This document shows positions 1-8,443 of a stretch of 64,000 nucleotides of DNA, piece after piece (the first letter of the stretch is position 1; every line of letters starts with the position of its first letter). The notes beneath the pieces were generated by a model. The model did no database searches, was not told the origin of the DNA, and saw only the letters and a program-made list of their open reading frames with translations. The stretch lies in assembly GCF_006352475.1 (NCBI RefSeq), contig NZ_VCMZ01000001.1, positions 1,922,001 to 1,986,000 of the forward strand. Direction: 5' to 3'. Origin of the DNA: Acinetobacter pullicarnis (GTDB lineage Bacteria > Pseudomonadota > Gammaproteobacteria > Pseudomonadales > Moraxellaceae). Made by a program: the position numbers and the translations under genes.

Positions 1-308
1 TTAAGCAAGAAATGAAGGGTGGGTATCACTACACCAGTTGGTATAACGGCAGAGGGGAAAAGCTGATTGAGCGTAAGGTTGTAATGACCACGCCAAATGG
101 CACGGAATATTCGACACAGAAAAGGTTTTTAGGCCTTGGGACAAATCAAATGATGTATTTGCCCAACAGTGCTTCTGCTGAAACTTTAGAATACGAACAG
201 GCATTTTGTGGCAGTTTTGCTTTAACACGAGACATCGATAAAGGCGTTCAAATTGAATCAATATCGTCATCTTATGGCTTAATGTGCGATAGTTCGGTTC
301 AGCAATAA
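1..308 (+). CDS. C-terminal part of an unrecognised protein, cut by the window edge
   Basis: The frame is open from the first base and ends with TAA at 306-308. An ATG at 12 could start a 98-residue protein, but the codons before it (AAG CAA GAA) are open too, so the gene probably begins outside the window. I do not recognise the family. The visible part is polar, with aromatic-rich stretches (YHYTSWYNGRG) and two cysteines, and has no membrane segment. It could be the end of a secreted or enzyme-like protein; no function is claimed. Confidence 0.45.
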   Translation, partial: KQEMKGGYHYTSWYNGRGEKLIERKVVMTTPNGTEYSTQKRFLGLGTNQMMYLPNSASAETLEYEQAFCGSFALTRDIDKGVQIESISSSYGLMCDSSVQQ

Positions 309-707
309 AGGGCATTTAAATTATTTGAATGATTTATTTTAATAATTTGCTTGAATTACATTTTGCAATTTAATGACGTTAATTTGTCTTCTATAAAAAC
401 ACAACTTTCGCAAGAACTCCACTATTAATTTAATCTTAACTATTCACTTTTTATTATTTAATTATTAATCATCGCTATCCTTATTATTGACCTGCGAAAG
501 TAAAATAATTTAATGCAATAAAAAAAATGATGTTCATCAAGTGGCTGAGTTCGTCTCATCACATAAATTAAATCTGTGCTTAAGTCGTGATGAAATAAAT
601 TAAAATTTGATAATTCTAACTTTTATTGATCTTAAGTTGTAAAGGAACACACTTTCGCAAGATGTTTCAACACATGCAGCCGTCGGGTAATTTATGGAAA
701 AATTATT
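309..707. other. AT-rich intergenic region with three ACTTTCGCA motifs
   Basis: I see no gene in these 399 bases. The stretch is very AT-rich and carries ACTTTCGCA as two direct copies (404-412 and 651-659) and one inverted copy (493-501, read TGCGAAAGT on the plus strand). The copies surround what is probably the promoter region of the OmpW-family gene that starts at 708. They may be operator sites, but no regulator can be named from the sequence. Confidence 0.5.
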
Positions 708-1844
708 ATGAATAAAAACTTAATCAAGAAAATTATATTGATCGCACCATTAAGTATGTTGATGAGTGCCAGTTATGCGGAAGAATTTAAACGCTTTTCT
801 GTTTCAGCTGGTTGGTTGCATATTATGCCGCAAGGTTCAGCTAATCCTTTTAATATTAGTACTGTCATTTTAAATGGATCTCAGCATAAAGTTGGAGGTA
901 TAACGCCTAAATCTTTTATCGATTCGGTTGATTTAAAGAAAGCGGATGCGATGGCAGCAGAATTTGAAAGCTCTAAATTATCTCAGCTAAATACGTTGCT
1001 TATAAACCGGAATGATGATGGAAAGACAATCGCAGAGGCAAGTGAACTGATAGATAAAAATGGAAGACTTATTCCAGAAGCGACTGGAATTGTGAGCTTA
1101 AATGGGCTTGAGAATTGGACACAAACGGGCACAGGCTTAGAGGCAGAAAAAGCAGATACAATTGGACTGATGATGAGTTATTACCTCAGTGATCAGGTTT
1201 CATTGCAGTTTATCGGTGGTATACCGCCAAAAGTTGAGATTAAAGGTAAAGGTGAGATTGTGGCGCCTATGTCGGGTACAGCTGCACTCACGCATGAGCG
1301 TGTTGCTCCCTATGTCGGTGAATCTGTTCCATTGAAGAAAGATATACCAATTACGAATCTAGGTAATAAACCAACAGTATCGCGTGCACGTGCTTGGACG
1401 CCTGCATTTGAAGTGCAATATCAGTTTGGTAAAACTGGGGTCAATAAATTTAGACCATATGTTGGTGCAGGCGTTATGTATGCGCACTATAACCAGATCA
1501 AGCTGCATCACCAAGTCCGGGCTGATTTGGTTGCAGCTGGACATATGATTCAAAATATTAAAGATGGCAATGCAGGGGCTGCCTTAGATAAGGTCAACTC
1601 AAGTGGTAATCCGTATGTAAAAGTAAAAGCGGAGGACTCCATTGCACCGATTGTGACACTTGGCTTTACTTATGATTTGGATGACAGTTGGTATGCGACC
1701 GCTTCAGTTTCTTATGTGAAATTAAATAATCTAGTCAAAGTCGATGTGATAAATGCCAATGATGGGAGCCGTTTGATTCGTTCTACCAGTCGTATTGATG
1801 TTGATCCTATTCTGACCTATGTCGGGGTTGGTTATCGCTTCTAA
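708..1844 (+). CDS. OmpW-family outer-membrane protein
   Basis: This encodes 378 residues with a signal peptide (MNKNLIKKIILIAPLSMLMS, cleavage near ASYA-EE at about residue 24). The mature start has the OmpW pattern FSVSAGWLHIMPQGSANPF, and the C-terminus shows alternating strands ending in YVGVGYRF, a typical terminal beta-strand with a final Phe. Repeated features such as FRPYVGAGVMYAHY and the DDSWYATASVSYVKLNN strand match the 8-stranded OmpW/AlkL barrel, which lets small hydrophobic molecules cross the outer membrane. At 378 residues it is much longer than the usual 200-230. The extra length is inserted after the first strand (about residues 45-150) and in later loops. The ATG at 708 follows a GGAAAA purine stretch. 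The gene stands alone and a hairpin follows it. Confidence 0.8.
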   Translation: MNKNLIKKIILIAPLSMLMSASYAEEFKRFSVSAGWLHIMPQGSANPFNISTVILNGSQHKVGGITPKSFIDSVDLKKADAMAAEFESSKLSQLNTLLINRNDDGKTIAEASELIDKNGRLIPEATGIVSLNGLENWTQTGTGLEAEKADTIGLMMSYYLSDQVSLQFIGGIPPKVEIKGKGEIVAPMSGTAALTHERVAPYVGESVPLKKDIPITNLGNKPTVSRARAWTPAFEVQYQFGKTGVNKFRPYVGAGVMYAHYNQIKLHHQVRADLVAAGHMIQNIKDGNAGAALDKVNSSGNPYVKVKAEDSIAPIVTLGFTYDLDDSWYATASVSYVKLNNLVKVDVINANDGSRLIRSTSRIDVDPILTYVGVGYRF

Positions 1845-1875
1845 TGTAGATTTTGTTATCTCACTGTTTAAGATC

Positions 1876-1936
1876 AAGCCGAACACAAATGAAATGAATG
1901 GTTCAAATTTAATTTCAGTGTGTGTTTGGCTTTTTT
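1876..1936 (+). terminator. Rho-independent terminator after the OmpW-family gene
   Basis: A long imperfect stem (AGCCGAACACAAATGAAAT pairing with ATTTCAGTGTGTGTTTGGCT) is followed by TTTTTT at 1931-1936. It lies 32 bases after the stop codon. Confidence 0.7.
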
Positions 1937-2309
1937 AGATCAGAAATAAAGCCAATATTTAGGTGCTGTATTTATTGCCAGTATTTGTGGTTATTTAGTA
2001 ATCGGTATCAAGCTTAATAAAATAGTGGTTTTTCAGGTGTAATTGATTTTAGTTGTTATAATTTCAGGTTTTTGTGTTGCATGTCACAGAACTTACAGTG
2101 TGTTGTTTTAGTATCTATACGATTCTTGTTGTTATAAAGATTATAGGTTTTCTGAATAATATTATTGAGTGTTGTTCTTGCTATTGCAGTATTTTATTTA
2201 ATAAAAATTATTATAAATAAAATTAAAAAGTAATAAAGTTAACTATTCTAACTTTATTACTTTTAACAAGGGGCGCTGGCTGGTTGATGACTATTATTTA
2301 TTGCCATGC
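1937..2309. other. Gene-free AT-rich stretch
   Basis: Between the OmpW terminator and the convergent pilin gene I see only AT-rich sequence and the hairpin at 2226-2264. No coding potential was recognised. Confidence 0.5.
2226..2264 (-). terminator. Hairpin terminator after the fimbrial gene
   Basis: A perfect 16-bp inverted repeat (AAAAGTAATAAAGTTA at 2226-2241 against TAACTTTATTACTTTT at 2249-2264) has a 7-base loop. Read on the minus strand it ends in a T-rich run, which suits termination of the fimbrial gene. Confidence 0.6.
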
Positions 2310-2846
2310 TTAGTGGTAAATAACAGTGTAGAGTGCTGAAGATGATATATCACCAGTGCTTGCAGTACCTGTTGAATAATACTCAGCGGCATAATTTAAT
2401 ACAGCTACATCCTCTCTGACATTTACAGCCTGAGCATTAAGTTGAAGATTTTTACGATGCAATGATTCAATTTTAATTGGTGATCCAGAACCACTAACCA
2501 ATTGAATTTCAACATTCTTTGCAGGTTTTTTTGAGTTTGAAGTATTTGTTAAACGCCCAGTTTTGATGTCTGTACTTTGTACAACGTCAAAATGTACGTT
2601 AAGGCTACGACCTTTACAACCCGCTAGATTAATTGAAATTGGTGTGCGGCCTGCAGTTTTATTTGGGCGTGTTAATAATGCTTCTGAAACTGTAGGCATA
2701 ATAATATTAAGTTGGCTGCTTTCTAAAGTTGAAACACTACATCCACCTTCAACGATTGATCCGACGAAAGTAATTTTGCCGCTTGATGCATTTACTAGAG
2801 AAGCTGCTGAAACAAATAAAGCGAAAGTAGCTAGTATCTTTTTCAT
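2310..2846 (-). CDS. Type 1 (chaperone-usher) fimbrial subunit-like protein
   Basis: This encodes 178 residues with a signal peptide (MKKILATFALFVSAASLVNA) followed by GKITFVGSIVEGGCSVS. That is the conserved start of FimA-type pilins, where G-x-I-x-F-x-G precedes the first disulfide cysteine. The second cysteine lies in the LAGCKGRSL motif about 40 residues later. The C-terminus, LNYAAEYYSTG..., then ALYTVIYH, matches the donor-strand-accepting end with its penultimate Tyr. Such subunits are secreted to the periplasm and polymerised by a chaperone and usher. No chaperone, usher or adhesin gene is next to it, so it is an orphan here; it may use a system elsewhere or be a spore-coat-U-like relative. 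Confidence 0.75.
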   Translation of the reverse strand: MKKILATFALFVSAASLVNASSGKITFVGSIVEGGCSVSTLESSQLNIIMPTVSEALLTRPNKTAGRTPISINLAGCKGRSLNVHFDVVQSTDIKTGRLTNTSNSKKPAKNVEIQLVSGSGSPIKIESLHRKNLQLNAQAVNVREDVAVLNYAAEYYSTGTASTGDISSSALYTVIYH

Positions 2847-3612
2847 ATTAAAATGCCTATTAGTTAATTAATCTAAACAATGAATAAAATATAACATGCT
2901 TTTATATTCTCATGTAACTTTTAGTAATTATGTTTGCGATGGTTATTTAATTGTTTGGTTTAATCTGGTTAATTAAATGGAATTTTTATATTAAAACTTT
3001 TTTATACTGATATTAGTGTGAAGTTCATCAAGTTATAATCAACACCTTCTCTATTATTTGAGGTGTGTAATTTATTATTTTTATATTTTGTGATTTGTGT
3101 CACGATAGTGCTGAACTGACTGGTTAGGAAAAAAACTGTACTTATTTATTTAATTCAGGATTGGTTTTGGCTTGTTTTTTTGGGCTATTGGGACTGCAGC
3201 CCTAAGCATCGTGCTATTGGGTAAGTCATTGTTATATTTGGTTTAGTTAATCAGGCTTCGATGTATGAGCGATAAATGTGAAAGAGGATCGTTATTCTTT
3301 TGCTGTGAGGCATTACCAGCCTAAGAAATCTAATTGGCGCTGCAACTTGGATTTATACAGATCAGTGATATCGCAGGTGAGAATGGGATGACTAGGCTTA
3401 ATTTCGAGAAGGCTTTTTATAGAGCTTGCTATATTGAAAATATACAGCGAATACATGCAAGCATTTTTTGTTGTTAAGTCGGTATTAATATTTAAAATCA
3501 AGTGATAAACAAATCGATAAATTAATACCAGAACATTTTTCTCAATGTGTATGAATTTGAAGCCGCCATTTTCAAAATCATGGCAAGATTATATTGACTG
3601 GTTTTCGTGATT
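2847..3612. other. 766-base gap with no convincing gene
   Basis: The DNA is AT-rich with scattered stops in all frames. A 62-codon minus frame at 3313-3501 has no recognisable features. On the plus strand a short frame ending at 3612 reads MCMNLKPPFSKSWQDYIDWF and looks like the tail of a lost gene. Nothing else can be supported. Confidence 0.4.
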
Positions 3613-4125
3613 TCATTCAGATGGAATATGATAAATCGCTGCCATGTATTTTTTTTTCTGTTGTTGTGTATGTATGCTGCCACCTAAGGCTTCAGCAATA
3701 CGACGACTGGCTCGGTTGTCAATCGCAACAGGATAGATAAAATAATCGGGTTTAAATTGCGTGGTAGCCCAGTTTTTTACAGTGATGATGGCTTCCATTC
3801 CAAAGCCATATCCATGGAAGTCCTCTCTAATCCAAATACCTAACTCAGGCGTTGCGGTTTTAAGCTGATGTATGCCGACCAAACCTAGAAACTGATTTGA
3901 ATCTAAACTTTTAATGGAAAAGATGATTTCACTTTGGCTGAGGAATGCGTGTTGCCATGACTGCCAAATCTCTTTAAATACCGCAGGACTTTCAGGTGGT
4001 TCCCACGCCATATAATGTGTAAGTGTTGGGGTAATGCATTGGAAGCAAACATCAGCATCTTGAGCGCTGAATGGCGTTAACATGAGGCGATTCGCGCATA
4101 ATTTTAACGTTTGTGCATCAATCAT
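3613..4125 (-). CDS. GNAT-family N-acetyltransferase (RimJ/RimL type)
   Basis: This encodes 170 residues. It starts like RimL-type enzymes (LCANRLMLTPFSAQDADVCF), has the central ELGIWIREDFHGYGFGMEAI segment (the acetyl-CoA pyrophosphate-binding motif A, Q/R-x-x-G-x-G/A, here in a relaxed form) and ends with the NRASRRIAEALGG motif B. These cytoplasmic enzymes move an acetyl group from acetyl-CoA to an amine on a protein N-terminus, antibiotic or metabolite; the substrate here is unknown. I chose the ATG at 4125 because it overlaps the upstream stop in ATGATTGA, an arrangement typical of translational coupling. A GTG at 4155 is a longer alternative inside the upstream gene. Confidence 0.85.
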   Translation of the reverse strand: MIDAQTLKLCANRLMLTPFSAQDADVCFQCITPTLTHYMAWEPPESPAVFKEIWQSWQHAFLSQSEIIFSIKSLDSNQFLGLVGIHQLKTATPELGIWIREDFHGYGFGMEAIITVKNWATTQFKPDYFIYPVAIDNRASRRIAEALGGSIHTQQQKKKYMAAIYHIPSE

Positions 4126-4771
4126 ATAAACGATAAATCCCTGTAAAGTGTCCACAGCCCGTTTGCTGTGTTTTCATCACCAATAATGCTTTTTGAAAGT
4201 TCATTTGGTATTTGCATTTTTGGTTATTGTCCGTGATTTCATTCTTTTTTTCTGGTGATGTATAGGCCAGTAATGAAACGGATTGGCTCTCTGCGCGGTT
4301 ATTCGGATTGCGGTTAGCGATGCCTTCAATTTTAATACGATCTTTAGAAAGTAAATGGACCTGTAATTGGACCGCAGGTTCTACCATGCGGCCATTTTCA
4401 TATTTCACATAATGCTGCGTGAGTGATTGATTCATTGATGTATAAAAATTCAAATCATCCAGACGCAATTCAAACTGTTTTTGAAAACAGCTTTGGCTTT
4501 TACATTGCATGATTTGATTGAGCCAAAGTTGCTGGGTATCTTCGATTAGGCGAATGGGGGCGTCGGTGACCAAATACGCTGTCAAATATTTTTCATTTAG
4601 GCTGTGTCGGCTTTTTTCTAAAGCTTTTGCGCATAATATTTTAGATTGCGCTATATTTTTAGCAGTATTGCACGGGATGCTCTCTGCATATGCAGAGCTC
4701 ATTGCTAAACAGGCTAAAATGAATGCCGGTACCATCGGATTAATATACATAAAATCAGTTTTCAACAGCAT
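4118..4771 (-). CDS. Secreted, cysteine-containing protein of unknown function
   Basis: This encodes 217 residues with a signal peptide; translation may start at 4771 or at the later ATG at 4750 (MYINPMVPAFILACLAMSSA). The region after cleavage, IPCNTAKNIAQSKILCAKALEKS, then WLNQIMQCKSQSCFQKQFELRLDDL, has cysteine spacing and helical content like the LprI/DUF1311 lysozyme-inhibitor-type domain of periplasmic proteins, but this likeness is only by eye. A later CKYQMNF...CGHFTG pair could form a third disulfide in a second beta-rich domain. Its stop overlaps the start of the GNAT gene by 8 bases, so the two are probably one operon. It runs divergently from ispF, with about 100 bases between the starts. 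Confidence 0.7.
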   Translation of the reverse strand: MLLKTDFMYINPMVPAFILACLAMSSAYAESIPCNTAKNIAQSKILCAKALEKSRHSLNEKYLTAYLVTDAPIRLIEDTQQLWLNQIMQCKSQSCFQKQFELRLDDLNFYTSMNQSLTQHYVKYENGRMVEPAVQLQVHLLSKDRIKIEGIANRNPNNRAESQSVSLLAYTSPEKKNEITDNNQKCKYQMNFQKALLVMKTQQTGCGHFTGIYRLYD

Positions 4772-4871
4772 GATCGCTTATACTTTCATAATGTTTGCTG
4801 TCGCTACTATAGCGAAAGAGAAAGCATGATTACAAGATTTCTCATTTAAAAACTGCATAAAGGAGCATTAA

Positions 4872-5366
4872 ATGATTTCACCCATTCGAATCGGGCAGGG
4901 AATTGATGTACATGCCTTTGAAGAAGGCGACTTTGTAACCTTGGCAGGGGTTAAAATTCCACATGACCAGGGGCTGAAAGCTCACTCTGATGGTGATGTG
5001 ATATTACATGCACTCTGTGATGCGCTGTTAGGTGCTTTGGCCTTGGGTGATATTGGGCAGCATTTTCCAGATACGGACCCTGCGTTTAAGGGGGCAGATA
5101 GTCGTAAGTTATTACAGCATGTGAATCAATTGGTCTTAGATCGTGGTTATCAGTTAAATAATGCGGATATTACTGTTGCATGTGAACGTCCGAAATTGGC
5201 TAAACATAATTTAGAAATGCGTCAAAGTATTGCCAATATACTTGATGTACATGTGACTCAAATTAGTATTAAAGCCACGACGACTGAAAAACTTGGTTTT
5301 ACTGGGCGTCAAGAGGGAATTTTAGCGACAGCAATCGTATTGCTGAGTCATCAACAGCCTCGTTAA
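4872..5366 (+). CDS. ispF: 2-C-methyl-D-erythritol 2,4-cyclodiphosphate synthase
   Basis: IspF converts CDP-methylerythritol 2-phosphate to the 2,4-cyclodiphosphate with release of CMP, the fifth step of the MEP isoprenoid pathway, as a cytoplasmic zinc-dependent homotrimer. The sequence has the signature [11 protein letters not shown] with metal ligands D12 and H14, the [19 protein letters not shown] motif supplying H46, and the [10 protein letters not shown] loop. The CDP-binding end [17 protein letters not shown] is intact. At 164 residues it has the normal family length. The start ATG at 4872 follows AAGGAG at 4859-4864. It stands alone, without the ispD seen in many genomes, and is followed by a terminator. 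Confidence 0.97.
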   Translation: MISPIRIGQGIDVHAFEEGDFVTLAGVKIPHDQGLKAHSDGDVILHALCDALLGALALGDIGQHFPDTDPAFKGADSRKLLQHVNQLVLDRGYQLNNADITVACERPKLAKHNLEMRQSIANILDVHVTQISIKATTTEKLGFTGRQEGILATAIVLLSHQQPR

Positions 5367-5394
5367 ATTTGAATCGCTGGTTTTGCATATAATC

Positions 5395-5426
5395 ACTGCG
5401 CTTGGAATACAATGCGCAGTTTTTTA
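5395..5426 (+). terminator. Terminator after ispF
   Basis: The stem ACTGCGC (5395-5401) pairs with GCGCAGT (5414-5420) and is followed by TTTTTT. The T-run reaches the end of the convergent phosphatase-like gene. Confidence 0.75.
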
Positions 5427-5972
5427 TTGTCCGTCTTGGTCTTGGTCTTGGTCTTGGTCTTGGCTTTGCTGCAAGGCTTGTTCTAATTCCTCTGTGCTTC
5501 TACGACCTTGCAGTAGTAAACCCACGCCATGAATTAAACCCGTCCAAGTATTATCTGGTTCCCAAATTTGATGTAACTGCTGCTGTGCCGTTACTAAGTC
5601 GATGCCCATATAATATTGGCGGTACAAATACATCAGACTACTGACGCGTTTGTTGTTGTTGCAATACACCCAAACGACTTTATCTTTTACAAAATGTGAA
5701 ATTAAATCTAAGACAAATAAGCATTGCTCAGCAGGTGGCTGCGCCCAGTCCAACGGAATTTGCAGATAATTTAATCCAATTTCAAGGCAGTATTGGTCTT
5801 GATGCTCAAACTCAGGTGCATCTTGGTGTATGGCAAGATTAAGCACAGTATCAACGCCATAGGCTTTGATTTGGGTGAGTTGTTCAGGCGATGGTTGAGC
5901 TGAAGTGAAGAGCTGTGGATGAATATATTGAAAATGTGGAATTTGGCTGAGTTCTTGTTCAATCGCATTCAT
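5424..5972 (-). CDS. Protein-tyrosine/dual-specificity phosphatase-like protein
   Basis: This encodes 182 residues of the Cys-based phosphatase fold. The N-terminus FTSAQPSPEQLTQIKAYGVD followed by TVLNLA resembles the DUF442/DSP-like phosphatases. The P-loop position reads VWVYCNNNKRVSS, with C104 and R109. The spacing is C-x4-R rather than the classical C-x5-R, and the usual His before Cys is Tyr, so catalytic activity is uncertain. The C-terminus is low-complexity QSQDQDQDQDQD, coded by tandem CTTGGT hexamers. The ATG at 5972 opens the frame. The gene lies downstream of aroG but after aroG's terminator, so it may have its own promoter. Confidence 0.75.
   Translation of the reverse strand: MNAIEQELSQIPHFQYIHPQLFTSAQPSPEQLTQIKAYGVDTVLNLAIHQDAPEFEHQDQYCLEIGLNYLQIPLDWAQPPAEQCLFVLDLISHFVKDKVVWVYCNNNKRVSSLMYLYRQYYMGIDLVTAQQQLHQIWEPDNTWTGLIHGVGLLLQGRRSTEELEQALQQSQDQDQDQDQDGQ
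5435..5464. repeat. Tandem hexanucleotide repeat (CTTGGT)
   Basis: Four perfect CTTGGT units (5435-5458) are followed by one variant, CTTGGC. In the minus-strand gene they encode a run of Gln-Asp pairs four residues from the stop. Copy-number change would lengthen or shorten the tail without shifting the frame. Confidence 0.85.
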
Positions 5973-6033
5973 TCAATGATCAACTTTTAATAATTTATTG
6001 GTGAAAAGAATAGGAAGATAAAGCAGAGATAAA

Positions 6034-6065
6034 ATAACGCCCTTATATGAAGATAAAGGCGTTAT
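6034..6065 (-). terminator. Terminator after aroG
   Basis: The inverted repeat ATAACGCC (6034-6041) / GGCGTTAT (6058-6065) is followed on the minus strand by a T-rich run (TTATTTTAT). It lies seven bases after the aroG stop. Confidence 0.75.
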
Positions 6066-6072
6066 TGGTTGT

Positions 6073-7161
6073 TTAGCGTTGTGCAAGGACGTCTTTTAAT
6101 GCAGCATCCATTTCGAGTAATGCTGTTTCAGTGGTTTCCCAGTCGATACAACCGTCAGTGACTGATTGACCATAAACCAAATCATCTAGATTGGCTGGGA
6201 TGTCTTGACGACCACCTTTTAAATTACTCTCAACCATAATGCCGACAATCGACTTATTACCATCTAAAATTTGCTCAGTAATATTTTTCAATACCAATGG
6301 TTGCAAATATGGGTCTTTATTCGAGTTGGCATGACTGGTATCAATCATAATCTTGGTGCTTACTTTGGCTTTCGATAATGCATTTTCAGCCTCAGCAACA
6401 GAGCCCGAATCATAGTTTGGTTTGCCATTCCCGCCACGTAAAACCACGTGTGCATATGGATTACCTTTGGTACGAATGATCGATACTTGGCCTTGATCAT
6501 TAAGTCCCAAGAAACTATGCCCGTGTTTTACCGATTGCATGGCATTGGTTGCCACTGTTAAACCACCATCTGTACCATTTTTAAAACCGACTGGTGAAGA
6601 AAGACCAGAAGACATTTCACGATGGGTTTGGCTTTCGGTAGTACGTGCACCAATCGCTGACCATGAAATTAAATCTTGATAATACTGTGGCGAGTTTGGA
6701 TCGAGTGCTTCAGTGGCGCAAGGCAAACCTTTTTGATTGAGCTCTAATAATAATTTACGACCGAGGCGTAAACCTTTTTCGATATTAAAAGAGTCATTCA
6801 TATCAGGGTCATTGATTAGACCTTTCCAACCCACCGTAGTACGCGGCTTTTCAAAATAAACACGCATAATAATATACAGTGTATCTTTGACTTTCTCGCT
6901 TAACACTTTTAAACGTTCTGCATATTCATGTGCAGCAACTGTGTCATGGATCGAGCATGGGCCAATGACCACAAAAAGGCGCTTGTCTGAGCCATTTAAA
7001 ATATTGCGTACCGTTGCTCGGCCACGTAACACTGTGTCATAAGCCTCATCCGCAAGCGGGAGTTCTGTTTTTAATTGTGCTGGCGTAACCAACGGTTGGA
7101 TGCTTTGAACATTGATATCATCAATGTCAGATTGTATAGAATTAGACTTAAGTGTATTCAT
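6073..7161 (-). CDS. aroG: 3-deoxy-7-phosphoheptulonate (DAHP) synthase, class I
   Basis: DAHP synthase joins phosphoenolpyruvate and erythrose 4-phosphate, the first step of the shikimate pathway to aromatic amino acids. This 362-residue protein has the class I AroF/G/H features: VIGPCSIHD with the metal-binding Cys, RVYFEKPRTTVGWKGLINDP, the GARTTESQTHRE segment, GFKNGTDGG, HVVLRGG and DTSHANSNKD. Length is close to the roughly 350 residues of E. coli AroG. I chose the ATG at 7161 (MNTLKSNS); a TTG at 7188 would add nine residues but has no ribosome site. Aromatic feedback specificity (Phe, Tyr or Trp) cannot be read from the sequence with confidence. Confidence 0.95.
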   Translation of the reverse strand: MNTLKSNSIQSDIDDINVQSIQPLVTPAQLKTELPLADEAYDTVLRGRATVRNILNGSDKRLFVVIGPCSIHDTVAAHEYAERLKVLSEKVKDTLYIIMRVYFEKPRTTVGWKGLINDPDMNDSFNIEKGLRLGRKLLLELNQKGLPCATEALDPNSPQYYQDLISWSAIGARTTESQTHREMSSGLSSPVGFKNGTDGGLTVATNAMQSVKHGHSFLGLNDQGQVSIIRTKGNPYAHVVLRGGNGKPNYDSGSVAEAENALSKAKVSTKIMIDTSHANSNKDPYLQPLVLKNITEQILDGNKSIVGIMVESNLKGGRQDIPANLDDLVYGQSVTDGCIDWETTETALLEMDAALKDVLAQR

Positions 7162-7274
7162 TGCCGTCACTGGTATTAGATCATACAAAAGTATTTAAAG
7201 TTGCCTGAATATAACACGATTCAACGGTGCTTTTGTGATAAAAAACAGGAATAAATCGGTGTTATTCAAACATC

Positions 7275-8168
7275 TCAGCTATTTGTTAAGGGGCTTGCAC
7301 TGCTTTTGTCGATTTGAATCACATTTGCAGATTCGACTTTCTCAGGCGCTTTGTTTTTTACTGGAGTAATAATAAAATTTAAACCCAGTGCAAATAAGGT
7401 TATCCCAAGTACACGGCGGATCATTTTTTCGGGTAAGCGGGAGCTAATCAGTGTACCAATAATAATTGCTGGAATAGAACCGACCAACAACCAACCCAAT
7501 AAATGAAAATCAACTTTGCCTGAAGACATATAAGCCATACCCGCAACAGCGGTTAGGAGTACCGCATGCACAACATCTGAACCAATAATGCGAATCATTG
7601 GGAGGTTAGGGAACATCAAGATTAATGCCATTACCCCAAATGCACCAGCACCAACGGAAGATAAAGTCACGAATATGCCCAGTATAATACCCATTAATGC
7701 GACATAAACTTTAGACTTGGTATTGAGTTGAATATTGGTATTTTGTACTGCCAATTTGGTTTTATTAAAGCGGCTAAAAAACTTTTCAATTTGTGGTCTG
7801 AAAATAATAGAAATGCCCGTTAAGGTCAGCATAAAACCCAAGACCGTAGTAAGTACTACTTTATAATGTGTGGATTGGCTTAAATAAACTTCTGCAACCC
7901 AATGGGTGATAAATGATGCTGGAATACTTCCAATTGCCAGCCAAATTACGATGGGCCAAACAATATTTAATTTTTTAGCATGAACCATCGAGCCGCAAAA
8001 TTTTGAAATGGCGGCATAAAGAAGATCGGTACCAATCGCAATGTGTGGTTCAATTCGAAATAAACTAATTAGAATAGGTGTCATTAAAGAGCCACCACCG
8101 ACACCAGTAATGCCAACACAAAAACCGACTAAAACGCCAGCGAGAATAAATTCAATAGGACCAAACAT
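7275..8168 (-). CDS. TSUP-family (TauE/SafE) membrane transporter
   Basis: This encodes 297 residues with about eight hydrophobic segments in two repeated halves. The first half opens with FILAGVLVGFCVGITGVGGGSLMTP and the second with ALMGIILGIFVTLSSVGAGAFG, the duplicated glycine-rich motif of the TauE/SafE (DUF81) family. These inner-membrane proteins export or import sulfite, sulfoacetate or other small organic anions; the substrate here is unknown. The tail after about residue 270 is a polar cytoplasmic end with KNKAPEKVES. The gene is transcribed alone, upstream of aroG on the same strand and divergent from lpxB. Confidence 0.9.
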   Translation of the reverse strand: MFGPIEFILAGVLVGFCVGITGVGGGSLMTPILISLFRIEPHIAIGTDLLYAAISKFCGSMVHAKKLNIVWPIVIWLAIGSIPASFITHWVAEVYLSQSTHYKVVLTTVLGFMLTLTGISIIFRPQIEKFFSRFNKTKLAVQNTNIQLNTKSKVYVALMGIILGIFVTLSSVGAGAFGVMALILMFPNLPMIRIIGSDVVHAVLLTAVAGMAYMSSGKVDFHLLGWLLVGSIPAIIIGTLISSRLPEKMIRRVLGITLFALGLNFIITPVKNKAPEKVESANVIQIDKSSASPLTNS

Positions 8169-8443
8169 ATTACAGATGCTTTATTTTGAAAACTTGCACA
8201 TGGTAGTGTTTTTTAATATAAGGGATTGTCTTGATTGTTGATTAACTTATTAAAAAAAATGCTAAAGTGTGTACGGCAAGCATCCCAGCTTTCATGAAGG
8301 ATGTGGGCTTGAAAACTGATCAGTTGATTGTTTTAAAAGTTGCATAGAATACAGCCAATCAATTCAAACTGAATTGAAAATCGAGTATTGCCTTGGCGAA
8401 TGCTTGTTAACATACACATATTAAAAGTAGGGATAATAATGTA

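Noticed and set aside
3313..3501. 62-codon minus-strand frame in the 2.85-3.6 kb gap
   Set aside because: No ribosome site, no recognisable features; likely chance in AT-rich DNA.
5435..5464. Start of a CRISPR-like repeat array
   Set aside because: The unit is a six-base tandem repeat inside a coding sequence, without spacers or longer repeats.
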